Source: an uncultured Altererythrobacter sp.
GTDB lineage: Bacteria > Pseudomonadota > Alphaproteobacteria > Sphingomonadales > Sphingomonadaceae
Length of the DNA stretch: 15,241 nucleotides
Reading direction: 5' to 3'
Assembly (NCBI GenBank): GCA_946885545.1
Contig: CAMPGP010000021.1
Coordinates: 1-15,241, forward strand
The notes below the pieces were generated by a model, which saw only the letters and a program-made list of their open reading frames with translations, was not told the DNA's origin and searched no databases. Below, in pieces: positions 1-6,623 of the stretch (within the stretch, counting starts at the first letter, position 1; each line of letters starts with the position of its first letter). The position numbers and the translations under genes are program-made.

Positions 1-205
1 TCTCGCCGCGGTCGAAGCGGGCGCGCTTGTCCTTGTCGGAGAGCAGGTCGTAGGCCTGCGTCACCTGGCTGAAGCGCTCGGCCGCCTTGGGATTGTCCTT
101 GTTGCGATCCGGATGCAGTTCCTTGGCGAGCTTGCGATAGGCGCTCTTGATGTCCTTCTCGTTCGCGTTGCGAGTAACACCAAGCGTTGCATAGGGATCG
201 GCCAT
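1..205 (-). CDS. DnaJ-family J-domain co-chaperone (N-terminal part, runs off the window)
   Basis: This reads leftward from the ATG at 203-205 and is cut by the window edge, leaving about 68 residues. They form a complete J domain: it opens [10 protein letters not shown], helix II is followed by the HPD motif at residues 31-33 (ELHPDRN), and the segment [16 protein letters not shown] closes the domain. J domains stimulate the ATPase of DnaK/Hsp70 in the cytoplasm through HPD. The missing C-terminal part would tell whether this is a CbpA/DnaJ-like protein with substrate-binding beta domains, which is my guess, or another J-domain protein. No clear Shine-Dalgarno sequence or heat-shock promoter is visible upstream. 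The gene is divergent from pdxH across a gap of 213 bases. The J-domain call is secure; a specific gene name is not. Confidence 0.93.
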   Translation of the reverse strand, partial: MADPYATLGVTRNANEKDIKSAYRKLAKELHPDRNKDNPKAAERFSQVTQAYDLLSDKDKRARFDRGE

Positions 206-418
206 GGCGTGTTAGCTAGGTGTAACGGTCGTGGCGCGCAAGCGGCGAGGCTTTCCTACATCTACGCGCGGCGTTAGAGCCTCGGGGATGAGCTGCGTTT
301 CGCTTCTTCCACAGCATCGGCCGGGCGCCATCGCGCGGCGCTGCGCAGGGCGGATTTTTTTGGTCCAGGACTGTGTAACATGTGGTCCATGTCTCGAGGC
401 GACCGAGGGGCCGAGGCG
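206..418. other. Intergenic region between divergent dnaJ-like gene and pdxH
   Basis: This 213-base gap must hold the promoters for both the J-domain gene and the pdxH cluster. I see a run of seven T at 355-361, a weak TAACAT -10-like hexamer at 376-381, and the heptamer TGGTCCA twice in direct orientation (361-367 and 383-389, 22 bases apart). No tRNA, small-RNA terminator or convincing sigma-70 promoter can be called. Reading frames crossing it have no start signal or recognisable product. Confidence 0.5.
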
Positions 419-1024
419 ATGACCGACGACCAGACCGCGCTCCCCGAATCGGACCCGCTGGCACTGTTCGACGCCTGGTTCGCCGAGGCGCGCGCGGCCG
501 AGCCGAGCGATGCCAATGCGATGGCGCTCGCGACCGCGACGGCGGACGGCGTGCCGTCCGTGCGCATGGTGCTGCTCAAGGGGCACGGATCCGAAGGCTT
601 TACCTTCTTCACCAATGCGCAGAGCCGCAAGGGCGAGGAGATCCGCGCCAATGCCCGCGCCGCGCTGCTGTTCCACTGGAAGAGCCTGCGACGCCAGGTG
701 CGGATCGAGGGGCCGCTCGCCGAAGTGAGCGCGGCAGACGCCGACGCCTACTTCCACTCGCGCGCCTTCGTCAGCCAGGTCGGTTCTGCCGCGAGCGACC
801 AGTCGCGCCCGCTGGCGGACCGCGCCACTTACGTCGCCCGCGTCGAGGCGCTGGGCGACGCGTGCAAGGCCGCAGGCGAAGTCCCGCGTCCGCCGCACTG
901 GACCGGATTCACGCTCGCGCCCGAGCGGATCGAGTTCTGGCTCGACCGCGCCCATCGCCTCCACGACCGCCGCCTCTATGCCCGCACGGGCGAGGGGTGG
1001 ACCAGCACGCTGCTCTATCCGTGA
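419..1024 (+). CDS. pdxH: Pyridoxamine/pyridoxine 5'-phosphate oxidase
   Basis: PdxH is the FMN enzyme that oxidises pyridoxamine 5'-phosphate or pyridoxine 5'-phosphate to pyridoxal 5'-phosphate, in the cytoplasm, for vitamin B6 synthesis and salvage. The 201-residue product has the split-barrel FMN-binding features of the family: RMVLLK at 49-54, the [10 protein letters not shown] stretch at 63-72, and the [14 protein letters not shown] segment at 85-98. The conserved C-terminal RLHDR motif is at 180-184 and the chain ends LLYP. Length is usual for alphaproteobacterial PdxH. I chose the ATG at 419 because GAGGGG lies 8 bases upstream (405-410) and the protein then begins in family style with MTDDQ. 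An in-frame ATG at 380 would add 13 unconserved residues. The stop overlaps the GTG of the next gene by four bases, so the two are probably co-translated. Confidence 0.96.
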   Translation: MTDDQTALPESDPLALFDAWFAEARAAEPSDANAMALATATADGVPSVRMVLLKGHGSEGFTFFTNAQSRKGEEIRANARAALLFHWKSLRRQVRIEGPLAEVSAADADAYFHSRAFVSQVGSAASDQSRPLADRATYVARVEALGDACKAAGEVPRPPHWTGFTLAPERIEFWLDRAHRLHDRRLYARTGEGWTSTLLYP

Positions 1025-1974
1025 CGACGGCTGCCGCCGTTACCGACCGCGCCGCGCTGACCCGCAGCGCCGCCTTCGCCTCGATCGCGACCGCGGTGTT
1101 CCTCGCCGTGCTCAAGAGCTGGGCGGCCTGGCGCACCGGGTCGACCGCGATGCTCGGCAGTCTCGCCGATACCGCGCTCGACCTCGTCGCCAGCGTGGCC
1201 ACTCTCGCCGGGGTGTGGGTCGCGGCCATGCCGGCGGACGAGGACCACCGCTTCGGCCACGGCAAGGCGGAAGCGCTGGCGGCGGTGTTCCAGGTCATGC
1301 TGATCGCGCTCTCCGCCTCGGCGATCGCCTTCCGCGCCGTCTCGCACCTGATCGAAGGCGGCGAGACCGCCGCCGCGCAGGAAGGTATCGCGGTCTCGGT
1401 CGCCGCTATCCTCGCCACCCTCGCGCTGCTCGCGTGGCAGCGGCACGTGATCCGCCGCACCGGCAGCCTCGCGATCCGCACCGACAACGTCCACTACCAG
1501 TCCGACCTGCTGCTCAACCTCGCGGTGATCGCGGCGCTGGTGCTCGACCAATATCTCGGCCTGTCGCAAGCCGATCCGCTCTTCGGCCTCGCCATCGCCG
1601 CCTGGCTGCTGTGGGGCGCCTGGCGTGCTGGCAGCGATGCGATCGACCAGATCATGGACCGCGAATGGCCGGAGGATAAGCGTCAGCGCTTCGTCGAATG
1701 CGCCGCGCGCCACCCCGAACTCACCAACCTGCACGATCTGCGCACGCGCACCAGCGGCGCGCACGACTTCGTGCAGTTCCACGTCGACCTGCCGGGCAGC
1801 ATGACGGTGGCTCAGGCGCACGACATCATCGAGCGGGTCGAGGCCGACCTGTGCCGCGAGTTCCCCCTCATGGAATTGCTCATCCACATCGACCCGCAGG
1901 GCCACGTTGACGAGCCCGGCAACCCGCTGGTCGAAGCCGACGAATTCGGGAAACTGGAGAAAGACGCCAAATGA
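1021..1974 (+). CDS. Cation diffusion facilitator family divalent-metal/H+ antiporter (FieF/YiiP-like)
   Basis: This is a 317-residue inner-membrane exporter of divalent metals (Zn2+, Fe2+ or similar) driven by proton exchange. The YiiP metal sites are recognisable. The transport-site residues are D50 and D54 in LADTALD (helix 2) and H158 and D162 in HYQSD (helix 5). The cytoplasmic-loop site is D73, H76 and H80 in [14 protein letters not shown]-terminal ferredoxin-like metal-binding domain follows from about residue 210, with [13 protein letters not shown] and LLIHIDP. Six membrane spans are expected. The start is GTG at 1021, whose GTGA overlaps the pdxH stop; the stop at 1972-1974 overlaps the next ATG (ATGA), so this gene is the middle member of a translationally coupled trio. 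The DD-HD site favours Zn2+ or Cd2+ among possible substrates, but specificity cannot be fixed from sequence alone. Confidence 0.93.
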   Translation: MTTAAAVTDRAALTRSAAFASIATAVFLAVLKSWAAWRTGSTAMLGSLADTALDLVASVATLAGVWVAAMPADEDHRFGHGKAEALAAVFQVMLIALSASAIAFRAVSHLIEGGETAAAQEGIAVSVAAILATLALLAWQRHVIRRTGSLAIRTDNVHYQSDLLLNLAVIAALVLDQYLGLSQADPLFGLAIAAWLLWGAWRAGSDAIDQIMDREWPEDKRQRFVECAARHPELTNLHDLRTRTSGAHDFVQFHVDLPGSMTVAQAHDIIERVEADLCREFPLMELLIHIDPQGHVDEPGNPLVEADEFGKLEKDAK

Positions 1975-2765
1975 AGCTGCCCTACTGGCACGTCGACGCC
2001 TTCGCCGCGCGTCCCTTCGCGGGCAATCAGGCGGCGGTCATGCCGCTGGACGAATGGTTGCCCGACGCGGTGCTCCAGGCGATTGGGGAGGAGAACAATT
2101 TCGCCGAAACCGCCTTTGTCGTGCGCGACGCAAGCGGCGAGGCCGACTGGGAACTGCGCTGGTTCACTCCGACCTGCGAGATTCGCCTGTGCGGCCACGC
2201 CACGCTCGCCAGCGGGCATGTCCTGCTCGGGCGGGATGGGGGCGACCGGGTGACCTTCCGCACGCGCAATGCGGGCGTCCTCGAAGTGCGGCGCAGCGAC
2301 GCGGGCTACGAACTGGCCTTGCCCGCGATCCCCACCGAGCGTTCCGACTGGCCCGAGGCGGTGGCGCTGCTCGGTGCGGTACCGCAGGAGATCTGGCGCA
2401 GTCCCGACCGCTATGGGATATACCTGTTCGCCAGCGAAGACGAGGTTCGCGCGATCGATCCCGACTTGCGCGGCCTCGGCGCGCTCGGCGACGACCAGTT
2501 CATCTGCACCGCGCCGGGCCGCGATCACGACGTCGTCAGCCGCGTGTTCGTCCCCGGCGGCGGAGTCGACGAGGACAGCGTGACCGGCTCGGCCCACGCC
2601 GCGCTGACCCCGTTCTGGGCGGATCGGTTAGGGCGCAGCGCGTTCAGCGCCCACCAGGCCTCTCGCCGCGGCGGCGATCTCGCGTGCCGGCTGGAAGGGG
2701 ACAGGGCCTGGCTCGGCGGGCCGTGCACCACCGTGGTAGAGGGGACGTTCTACCTCGCGGGATAG
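1971..2765 (+). CDS. PhzF family isomerase/epimerase-like protein
   Basis: The 264-residue product belongs to the PhzF family, whose members have the duplicated diaminopimelate-epimerase fold and catalyse proton shifts or isomerisations; PhzF itself acts in phenazine synthesis. Family landmarks are NFAETAF with the catalytic-type glutamate E46, RWFTPTCEIRLCGHAT with GHAT at 75-78, and EDSVTGSAH with D202 near the C-terminus. Most PhzF homologues have no known substrate, and no phenazine genes lie nearby, so a phenazine role is unlikely. The ATG at 1971 overlaps the stop of the CDF exporter gene (ATGA), which fixes the start and makes this the last gene of the pdxH cluster. Its last 16 bases overlap the end of the convergent serine hydrolase gene. 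The family assignment is firm; the reaction is unknown. Confidence 0.92.
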   Translation: MKLPYWHVDAFAARPFAGNQAAVMPLDEWLPDAVLQAIGEENNFAETAFVVRDASGEADWELRWFTPTCEIRLCGHATLASGHVLLGRDGGDRVTFRTRNAGVLEVRRSDAGYELALPAIPTERSDWPEAVALLGAVPQEIWRSPDRYGIYLFASEDEVRAIDPDLRGLGALGDDQFICTAPGRDHDVVSRVFVPGGGVDEDSVTGSAHAALTPFWADRLGRSAFSAHQASRRGGDLACRLEGDRAWLGGPCTTVVEGTFYLAG

Positions 2766-3877
2766 AGCTCCATTACGTCGGCCAGTTCCTGCAGCATCGG
2801 CGGGCGTTCCTCGGCGTTCGAATGGCCGAGGCGCACCACGGTCAGGCGCTGTTCGGGCGAGACGAGGATGTACTGGCCCATGTGGCCGATCGCGGCGAAC
2901 ATCGATCGCGGCGCGCGGCCGGGGAACAGGGGGCTCTCGCTCTCGCCCGGCACCGGGCGGTTCAGCCAGGTCTGGAAGCCGTAGTTGTCCTGCCGCGGGC
3001 TCGGCCTGACCATCGCCTCGACCCACTTGCGCGGGACCAGCTGGCTGCCGCGATACGAGCCCTTCGAGCGCAGGAAATCGCCGAACCGCGCCCAGTCACG
3101 CGCGCTGCCGTGGATCAGGCTGCCGCCGATCAGCGTGCCCGAGGCGTCGAATTCGGGGACCATCGATTCCATCGCCAGCGGCGTGAACAGCCGGGTCTGG
3201 AGATAGTCCGCCACCGCGCGCCGCCGCGCTTCGGGATCGTCGCGCCGCGAAAGCACGCGCGCGGCCACGTCGGCGAGGATTACGCTGGTGGCGGAGGAGT
3301 ATTCAAACTGCCGCCCCGGCTCGGCTTCGAGCGGCTGGCTCTCGGCCCAGTCGGCCATGTCGTCGCGCCCGTCGAGGAACAGCATCCGCACTTCGGACGA
3401 TTCGTAGGGCGGATCGCCAGCCTCGGTGTGGCGCAGCCCGCTGCGCATCTGGAGCAGCTGGCGCAGCGTGATCTCGCCGCGCGGATCGCCGGGGCGCTGC
3501 CAGCGCGGCACGGGTGGCGATTCGTCGAGCGCGAGGCGTCCGTCGGCCACCAGCATGCCGATCATCGTCGCGGTCACCGTCTTGGCCATCGACCAGCTCG
3601 CGAAGCGCGTCTCGGCGTCGTAGCCCGGCGCGTAGCGCTCGGCCGCGATCGTGCCGCCGTGCATCACGATCAGCGCGCGCGTTTCGCCGAGCCCATCCTT
3701 GGCGAAGAGGTCGTCGATCTCGCGCGCGAGCTGTTCGGTCGGCGCGCCCGGCTCTTCGGACACCGCGGCGAGCGCTTCCTCGGTCAACGGCTCGGGCGGC
3801 GGCGGGGCATCGCTGCACGAAACGAGGGTTGGCAGCAGGGCGAGGCAGGCGATAAGGGGGGCGGGCCGCAGGCGCAT
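2750..3877 (-). CDS. Serine hydrolase lipoprotein, beta-lactamase/6-aminohexanoate-dimer-hydrolase-like
   Basis: This is a 375-residue member of the class C beta-lactamase-like serine hydrolase family (Pfam Beta-lactamase). The SxxK nucleophile motif is S96-M-A-K99 in FASWSMAKTV. The tyrosine motif is Y193-S-S in FEYSSATS, and GHMGQYI with a following strand lies near the C-terminus. The N-terminus is a lipoprotein signal: charged start, hydrophobic run, and lipobox LVSC with C21. A periplasmic, membrane-tethered enzyme is therefore expected. The ATG at 3877 is chosen because GAGGGG (minus strand, 3885-3890) sits 7 bases upstream and it yields a proper signal; an upstream in-frame start would bury that signal. 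Such enzymes include esterases, amidases and D-amino peptidases, and the substrate cannot be predicted. True beta-lactamase activity is unlikely. It converges with phzF (16-base overlap) and is divergent from a small membrane protein 35 bases away. Confidence 0.9.
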   Translation of the reverse strand: MRLRPAPLIACLALLPTLVSCSDAPPPPEPLTEEALAAVSEEPGAPTEQLAREIDDLFAKDGLGETRALIVMHGGTIAAERYAPGYDAETRFASWSMAKTVTATMIGMLVADGRLALDESPPVPRWQRPGDPRGEITLRQLLQMRSGLRHTEAGDPPYESSEVRMLFLDGRDDMADWAESQPLEAEPGRQFEYSSATSVILADVAARVLSRRDDPEARRRAVADYLQTRLFTPLAMESMVPEFDASGTLIGGSLIHGSARDWARFGDFLRSKGSYRGSQLVPRKWVEAMVRPSPRQDNYGFQTWLNRPVPGESESPLFPGRAPRSMFAAIGHMGQYILVSPEQRLTVVRLGHSNAEERPPMLQELADVMELYPAR

Positions 3878-3884
3878 GCGGCAT

Positions 3885-3890
3885 CCCCTC
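3885..3890 (-). promoter_or_regulatory. Ribosome binding site deciding the serine hydrolase start
   Basis: On the minus strand this reads GAGGGG, seven bases before the ATG at 3877. It supports that start over in-frame possibilities further upstream. Confidence 0.6.
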
Positions 3891-3912
3891 GCGCAGCAAC
3901 CCGAGCTTGGCA

Positions 3913-4275
3913 ATGGCAAATCCCCCTAGGCGACCGACTCGGCGTGCCGGCCAGACCGGGCGCCGTCGCTGGCCGCTCTATCTCGCGCTCGTTGCAATGA
4001 TCGGTGCGGGGCTTGCCTGGTATTACCGTACGCCGATCACCGGCTACTCGGGCATCGCGGCCGCCTATTCGGCGCGCGTCGCATGCTCGTGCCGGTTCGT
4101 TGCCGGGCGCAGCCTCGAGGACTGCGAGAAGGACAAGCTCGCCGGGATGGAGCTCGTCACGCTGAGCGAGGACGTGGAGGCGAAAAGCGTCACTGCGCGC
4201 TTCCCGCTGCTCGCGAGCGAGACGGCCACCATGAAAGATGGCTACGGCTGCGTGCTGGAGCCTTGGGAGGGCTGA
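3913..4275 (+). CDS. Small membrane-anchored periplasmic protein of unknown function
   Basis: I do not recognise a named family for this 120-residue protein. It has a very basic N-terminus (residues 6-19), one hydrophobic helix (about 20-37) and a periplasmic-type remainder with cysteines C58, C60, C71 and C113. The pattern [20 protein letters not shown], then KSVTA, then GYGC near the end resembles, from memory, the N-terminal extension that precedes the catalytic domain in some proteobacterial serine hydrolases. Here the segment stands alone and is divergent from a serine hydrolase gene. That resemblance is inference. The start is ambiguous: ATG at 3913 is used, TTG at 3907 is possible, and neither has a strong ribosome binding site. 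Its last 34 bases overlap the end of mnmA on the other strand. Codon use is like the neighbours, and a real gene is likely. Confidence 0.78.
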   Translation: MANPPRRPTRRAGQTGRRRWPLYLALVAMIGAGLAWYYRTPITGYSGIAAAYSARVACSCRFVAGRSLEDCEKDKLAGMELVTLSEDVEAKSVTARFPLLASETATMKDGYGCVLEPWEG

Positions 4276-5429
4276 TCCGCGAACGCTTCGGTCGAATCGA
4301 TCCAGCCGCCGCCGACCACCCGCTCTCCGGCATAGATCACCGCCGCCTGCCCCGGCGCGACGCCGTATTCGGGCGCTTCGAAACGGATCGTGCACGCTGC
4401 GCCATCCCCGAGAGGGCCGTCGATCACGATCGGCACCGGCTTCGCGAGGCTGCGGACCTTGGCGGTCAGCGGCGCATGAGGGAGCGGGCCGATGCGATTG
4501 GTCTCGATCACACGCGCGGCCGTGACCGCCAGCATCCGACGCGGACCGACACGAACGCTGCGGCTCACGGCATCGATCCCGACGACGTAGAGCGGCTCCG
4601 CCTGCCCGCCGATCTCCAGTCCCTTGCGCTGGCCCACGGTGAAGTGGACCACGCCCTTGTGCGCCCCCAGCGTCTCGCCGCTCTCGGCATGGACGATCGG
4701 GCCGGGCTCGCCGCCTTCGGGGCGCAGCTTCTTGACGATTTTCGCATAATCGCCGTCGGGCACGAAGCAGATGTCCTGGCTGTCGGGCTTGGCTGCGTTG
4801 CGCAGCCCTGCCTGCTCGGCGAGGCGGCGGACTTCGCTCTTGGGCAGGCCGCCCAGCGGGAAGCGCAGATAGTCGAGCTGGTCCTCGGTCGTCGCGTAGA
4901 GGAAATACGACTGATCGCGCGCCGGATCGAGCGCGCGGTGCAGCTCGGCCCCGGCCGTTCCCATCGCCCGCTGGACGTAGTGCCCTGTCGCGAGGCAGTC
5001 CGCACCCAGTTCGCGCGCCATGCGGAACAGGTCGGTGAACTTGGGGCCCATGTTGCAGCGGATGCACGGCACCGGGGTGCGGCCGGCGAGGTAGTCGTCG
5101 GCGAAGGTCTCGACCACGTCCTCGCGAAATGCGCTCTCGTGGTCGAACACGTAGTGCGCGATGCCGAGCCGGTCGGCGACCGCGCGCGCATCGGCGATGT
5201 CGTCGCCCGCGCAGCAGGCGCCCTTGCGGCCCGTCGCGGCACCGTAGTCGTAGAGCTGCAGCGTGACCCCGATCGTCTCCGCCCCGGTCTGCGCGGCGAG
5301 CGCGGCGACCACCGAGCTGTCGACCCCGCCGGACATCGCGACCACGATCCGGCAATCGCGCGCGGGGCGCGGCAGGTCGAACAGCACGGCCGTATCGAGC
5401 ACGGACGGAAGGTGGGCGGGGGCATTCAT
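4242..5429 (-). CDS. mnmA: tRNA-specific 2-thiouridylase MnmA
   Basis: MnmA adenylates and thiolates uridine 34 of the glutamate, glutamine and lysine tRNAs (s2U34) in the cytoplasm, using sulfur relayed from a cysteine desulfurase. The 395-residue product has the PP-loop ATP-binding motif SGGVDSS at 33-39. The two catalytic cysteines are C122 in TPVPCIRCN and C221 in [12 protein letters not shown]. It also has family segments [19 protein letters not shown] and TVGQRKGL, then the C-terminal beta domains. The KGACCAGDD stretch after the ATPase core is typical of alphaproteobacterial forms. I used the ATG at 5429; in-frame ATGs slightly upstream (for example 5441) are also possible and no Shine-Dalgarno sequence decides. 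The last residues after [10 protein letters not shown] look like an unconserved tail that overlaps the small gene ending at 4275. Single-gene unit, divergent from the sciP pair. Confidence 0.96.
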   Translation of the reverse strand: MNAPAHLPSVLDTAVLFDLPRPARDCRIVVAMSGGVDSSVVAALAAQTGAETIGVTLQLYDYGAATGRKGACCAGDDIADARAVADRLGIAHYVFDHESAFREDVVETFADDYLAGRTPVPCIRCNMGPKFTDLFRMARELGADCLATGHYVQRAMGTAGAELHRALDPARDQSYFLYATTEDQLDYLRFPLGGLPKSEVRRLAEQAGLRNAAKPDSQDICFVPDGDYAKIVKKLRPEGGEPGPIVHAESGETLGAHKGVVHFTVGQRKGLEIGGQAEPLYVVGIDAVSRSVRVGPRRMLAVTAARVIETNRIGPLPHAPLTAKVRSLAKPVPIVIDGPLGDGAACTIRFEAPEYGVAPGQAAVIYAGERVVGGGWIDSTEAFADQPSQGSSTQP

Positions 5430-5534
5430 GCGCGCGCCCATACACGCTCGCGCGTTATCCATAAAGCCGAGAACATGGCGGTTCCTCGATGAAGCTTTAC
5501 CGGTTGTTGACCATGTCGGGAGTAGGGCGGATTC

Positions 5535-5843
5535 ATGTTCGAAGGACCGATCGTTCCCGAGTCCGCTTTCGAGGCGGCGGCAGAAGGCACCTCTCTGCGT
5601 GCGCCCGCCTGGCCCGAGATCGTGGCACGGCTCGCGGTGGCGCACGACCTGCGCCACGCGATGGCGCTTTCGGGCGCTTGCCCGTCGGGGAATTTCAACC
5701 GATTCGGCGAACATGCAGGGGTTCGCACCGGTCAAGGCGAACGTCCCGTTAACCGTGATGGTTTAGTGCATGGCAAAGGGCATGGGGGCATGGTCCTTGC
5801 CACCGCGGAGTGCGCGGCACCCGGCGACCGAGAGACGCGATGA
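5535..5843 (+). CDS. Hypothetical protein coupled to sciP
   Basis: A 102-residue protein that I cannot assign to a family. The N-terminal half ([20 protein letters not shown], then HDLRHAMA) looks like a real soluble, partly helical segment with normal GC-rich codons. The middle, around residues 52-80, uses less typical codons (CGA, CAA, GGT, TTA). The main support for a gene is its TGA at 5841-5843 overlapping the sciP ATG at 5840 (ATGA), the usual mark of translational coupling. GGGAG (5518-5522) and AGGG (5524-5527) lie upstream of the ATG. It has no signal peptide or membrane helix. Gene order suggests co-expression with the cell-cycle regulator SciP; function is unknown. An overlapping frame starting at 5489 has arginine-rich, out-of-phase composition and is not preferred. 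Confidence 0.62.
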   Translation: MFEGPIVPESAFEAAAEGTSLRAPAWPEIVARLAVAHDLRHAMALSGACPSGNFNRFGEHAGVRTGQGERPVNRDGLVHGKGHGGMVLATAECAAPGDRETR

Positions 5844-6139
5844 TCGAAAACCAGAAAATCCGCCCCGCCCAGGTAATCGGGCCGCTCGGCGAGCCGCTGA
5901 CGCTCGACGACCTGCCGCCGCGCAATACCAAGCGCTGGGTCGTGCGCCGCAAGGCGGAAGTCGTCGCGGCCGTCAACGGCGGCCTCCTGACGATCGACGA
6001 AGTGCTCGATCGCTATGGCCTCACGCTCGAGGAGTTCGCCTCGTGGCAGCGCGCTGTCGATCGCTCGGGCATGCAGGGGCTGCGCGTCACGCGCATCCAG
6101 CACTATCGCGACCTCTACGAGCGCCAGCTCAAGTACTGA
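5840..6139 (+). CDS. sciP: SciP-type CtrA inhibitor / DUF1153 transcriptional regulator
   Basis: This 99-residue protein belongs to the DUF1153/SciP family. In Caulobacter, SciP is a small helix-turn-helix protein that binds DNA and the response regulator CtrA and blocks CtrA-activated transcription during the cell cycle. Family blocks are all visible: VIGPLGEPLTLDDLPP, then the strongly conserved TKRWVVRRKAEVVAAVNGGL at about 33-52, then LDRYGLTLEEFASWQRAV and GLRVTRIQHYR, which carry the recognition region. Length is close to the Caulobacter protein. The ATG at 5840 overlaps the TGA of the upstream small gene; an in-frame ATG at 5810 lies inside that gene and would add ten unconserved residues. 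No CtrA box (TTAA-N7-TTAA) was found in front of the pair. The family call is firm; the regulatory role here is by homology. Confidence 0.93.
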   Translation: MIENQKIRPAQVIGPLGEPLTLDDLPPRNTKRWVVRRKAEVVAAVNGGLLTIDEVLDRYGLTLEEFASWQRAVDRSGMQGLRVTRIQHYRDLYERQLKY

Positions 6140-6232
6140 TCCGAAGCCCGACTTTTCCTCCGCCGAACATCCGTGTGCTAGGCGCGCGGACCGATTTGAC
6201 GTATCCTTCTCTCACGGCACGAAGAAAGCCGG

Positions 6233-6258
6233 GGAACCGCATTGCCCTGCGCGTCGTT
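6233..6258 (+). promoter_or_regulatory. EcfG-type (general stress sigma factor) promoter
   Basis: The sequence is GGAAC (6233-6237), a 17-base spacer, then CGTT (6255-6258). This matches the consensus of alphaproteobacterial general-stress promoters recognised by EcfG/SigT-type ECF sigma factors: GGAAC, 16-18 bases, CGTT. It lies about 20 bases before an AGGAGG ribosome binding site and 35 bases before the ATG, leaving a short leader. The downstream gene belongs to a family named for stress response, which fits. The motif match is seen directly; use by EcfG is inferred. Confidence 0.8.
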
Positions 6259-6277
6259 TCAACGGGCACTGCAAAAC

Positions 6278-6284
6278 AGGAGGA
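6278..6284 (+). promoter_or_regulatory. Strong ribosome binding site
   Basis: AGGAGGA is followed by eight bases and the ATG at 6293. It is the best Shine-Dalgarno match in the window and suggests high translation of the small membrane protein. Confidence 0.85.
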
Positions 6285-6292
6285 TAACCGTA

Positions 6293-6559
6293 ATGGGCTG
6301 GATTATCGCAATTATCGTCGGCGGCATCGCCGGTTGGCTCGCGAGCATGGTGATGAACCGTGATGCCTCGATGGGCATCTTCTGGAATGTCGTGGTCGGG
6401 TGCATCGGCTCGCTGATCGGCAACGCTCTCGCGGGTCCGCTGTTCGGAGTCGGCGGCAGCGTGCAGGAATTCTCGCTGACCGGCCTCATCATCGCGTTCG
6501 TTGGCGCGGTCGTCCTTCTGGCGATCGTCAACCTCGTTCAGCGTGGGCGCGTCCGCTAA
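6293..6559 (+). CDS. GlsB/YeaQ/YmgE family stress-response membrane protein
   Basis: This 88-residue, almost entirely hydrophobic protein belongs to the transglycosylase-associated (Transgly_assoc) family of small inner-membrane proteins, often stress-induced and of unclear biochemical role. It opens MGWIIAIIVGGIAGWLAS, has glycine-rich helices at roughly 3-20, 28-48 and 60-80, and keeps the GCIGSLIGNALAG and GLIIAFVGAVVLL blocks seen in the family. It ends with a basic RGRVR tail. The start is fixed by AGGAGGA eight bases upstream. It is a complete single-gene unit: EcfG-type promoter, leader, gene and intrinsic terminator, so regulation by the general stress response is likely. Despite the family name, there is no evidence of transglycosylase activity. 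Confidence 0.93.
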   Translation: MGWIIAIIVGGIAGWLASMVMNRDASMGIFWNVVVGCIGSLIGNALAGPLFGVGGSVQEFSLTGLIIAFVGAVVLLAIVNLVQRGRVR

Positions 6560-6583
6560 GCTCGACGCCTGGGTAAACGACTG

Positions 6584-6623
6584 AAAAGGGCGGGTGCGGC
6601 GCGATGCTGCATCCGCCCTTTTT
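6584..6623 (+). terminator. Rho-independent terminator after the stress membrane protein gene
   Basis: A 17-base-pair stem (6584-6600 with 6606-6622, two G-U pairs) closes a five-base loop GCGAT. The G/C core GGGCGG pairs with CCGCCC, followed by a run of five T (6619-6623). Matching A residues on the 5' side mean it could also work on the other strand. It separates the stress gene from the efflux cassette. Confidence 0.9.

Larger units (their letters stand above)
6140..6292 (+). other. Intergenic region carrying the stress-gene promoter and leader
   Basis: A 153-base gap between sciP and the small membrane protein gene. Its right half holds an EcfG-type promoter and a strong ribosome binding site, listed separately. 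I see no intrinsic terminator for sciP. Confidence 0.5.

Noticed and set aside
312..361. GC-rich hairpin followed by seven T, terminator-like
   Set aside because: The stem is imperfect and no plus-strand gene ends upstream, so a terminator would have nothing to end.
1812..2597. Minus-strand open frame opposite the CDF and PhzF genes
   Set aside because: It is a complement-frame shadow with no start signal. Both plus-strand genes have firm family motifs.
5489..5752. Alternative plus-strand frame beginning MKLYRLL between mnmA and sciP
   Set aside because: It is rich in arginine from out-of-phase GC codons and ends inside the better candidate at 5535-5843, which has the ATGA coupling to sciP.
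5746..5765. Possible CtrA box near GTTAACCGTGATGGTTTAG
   Set aside because: The half-sites TTAA and TTTA are nine bases apart rather than seven and the second is imperfect. The site also lies inside the small gene.
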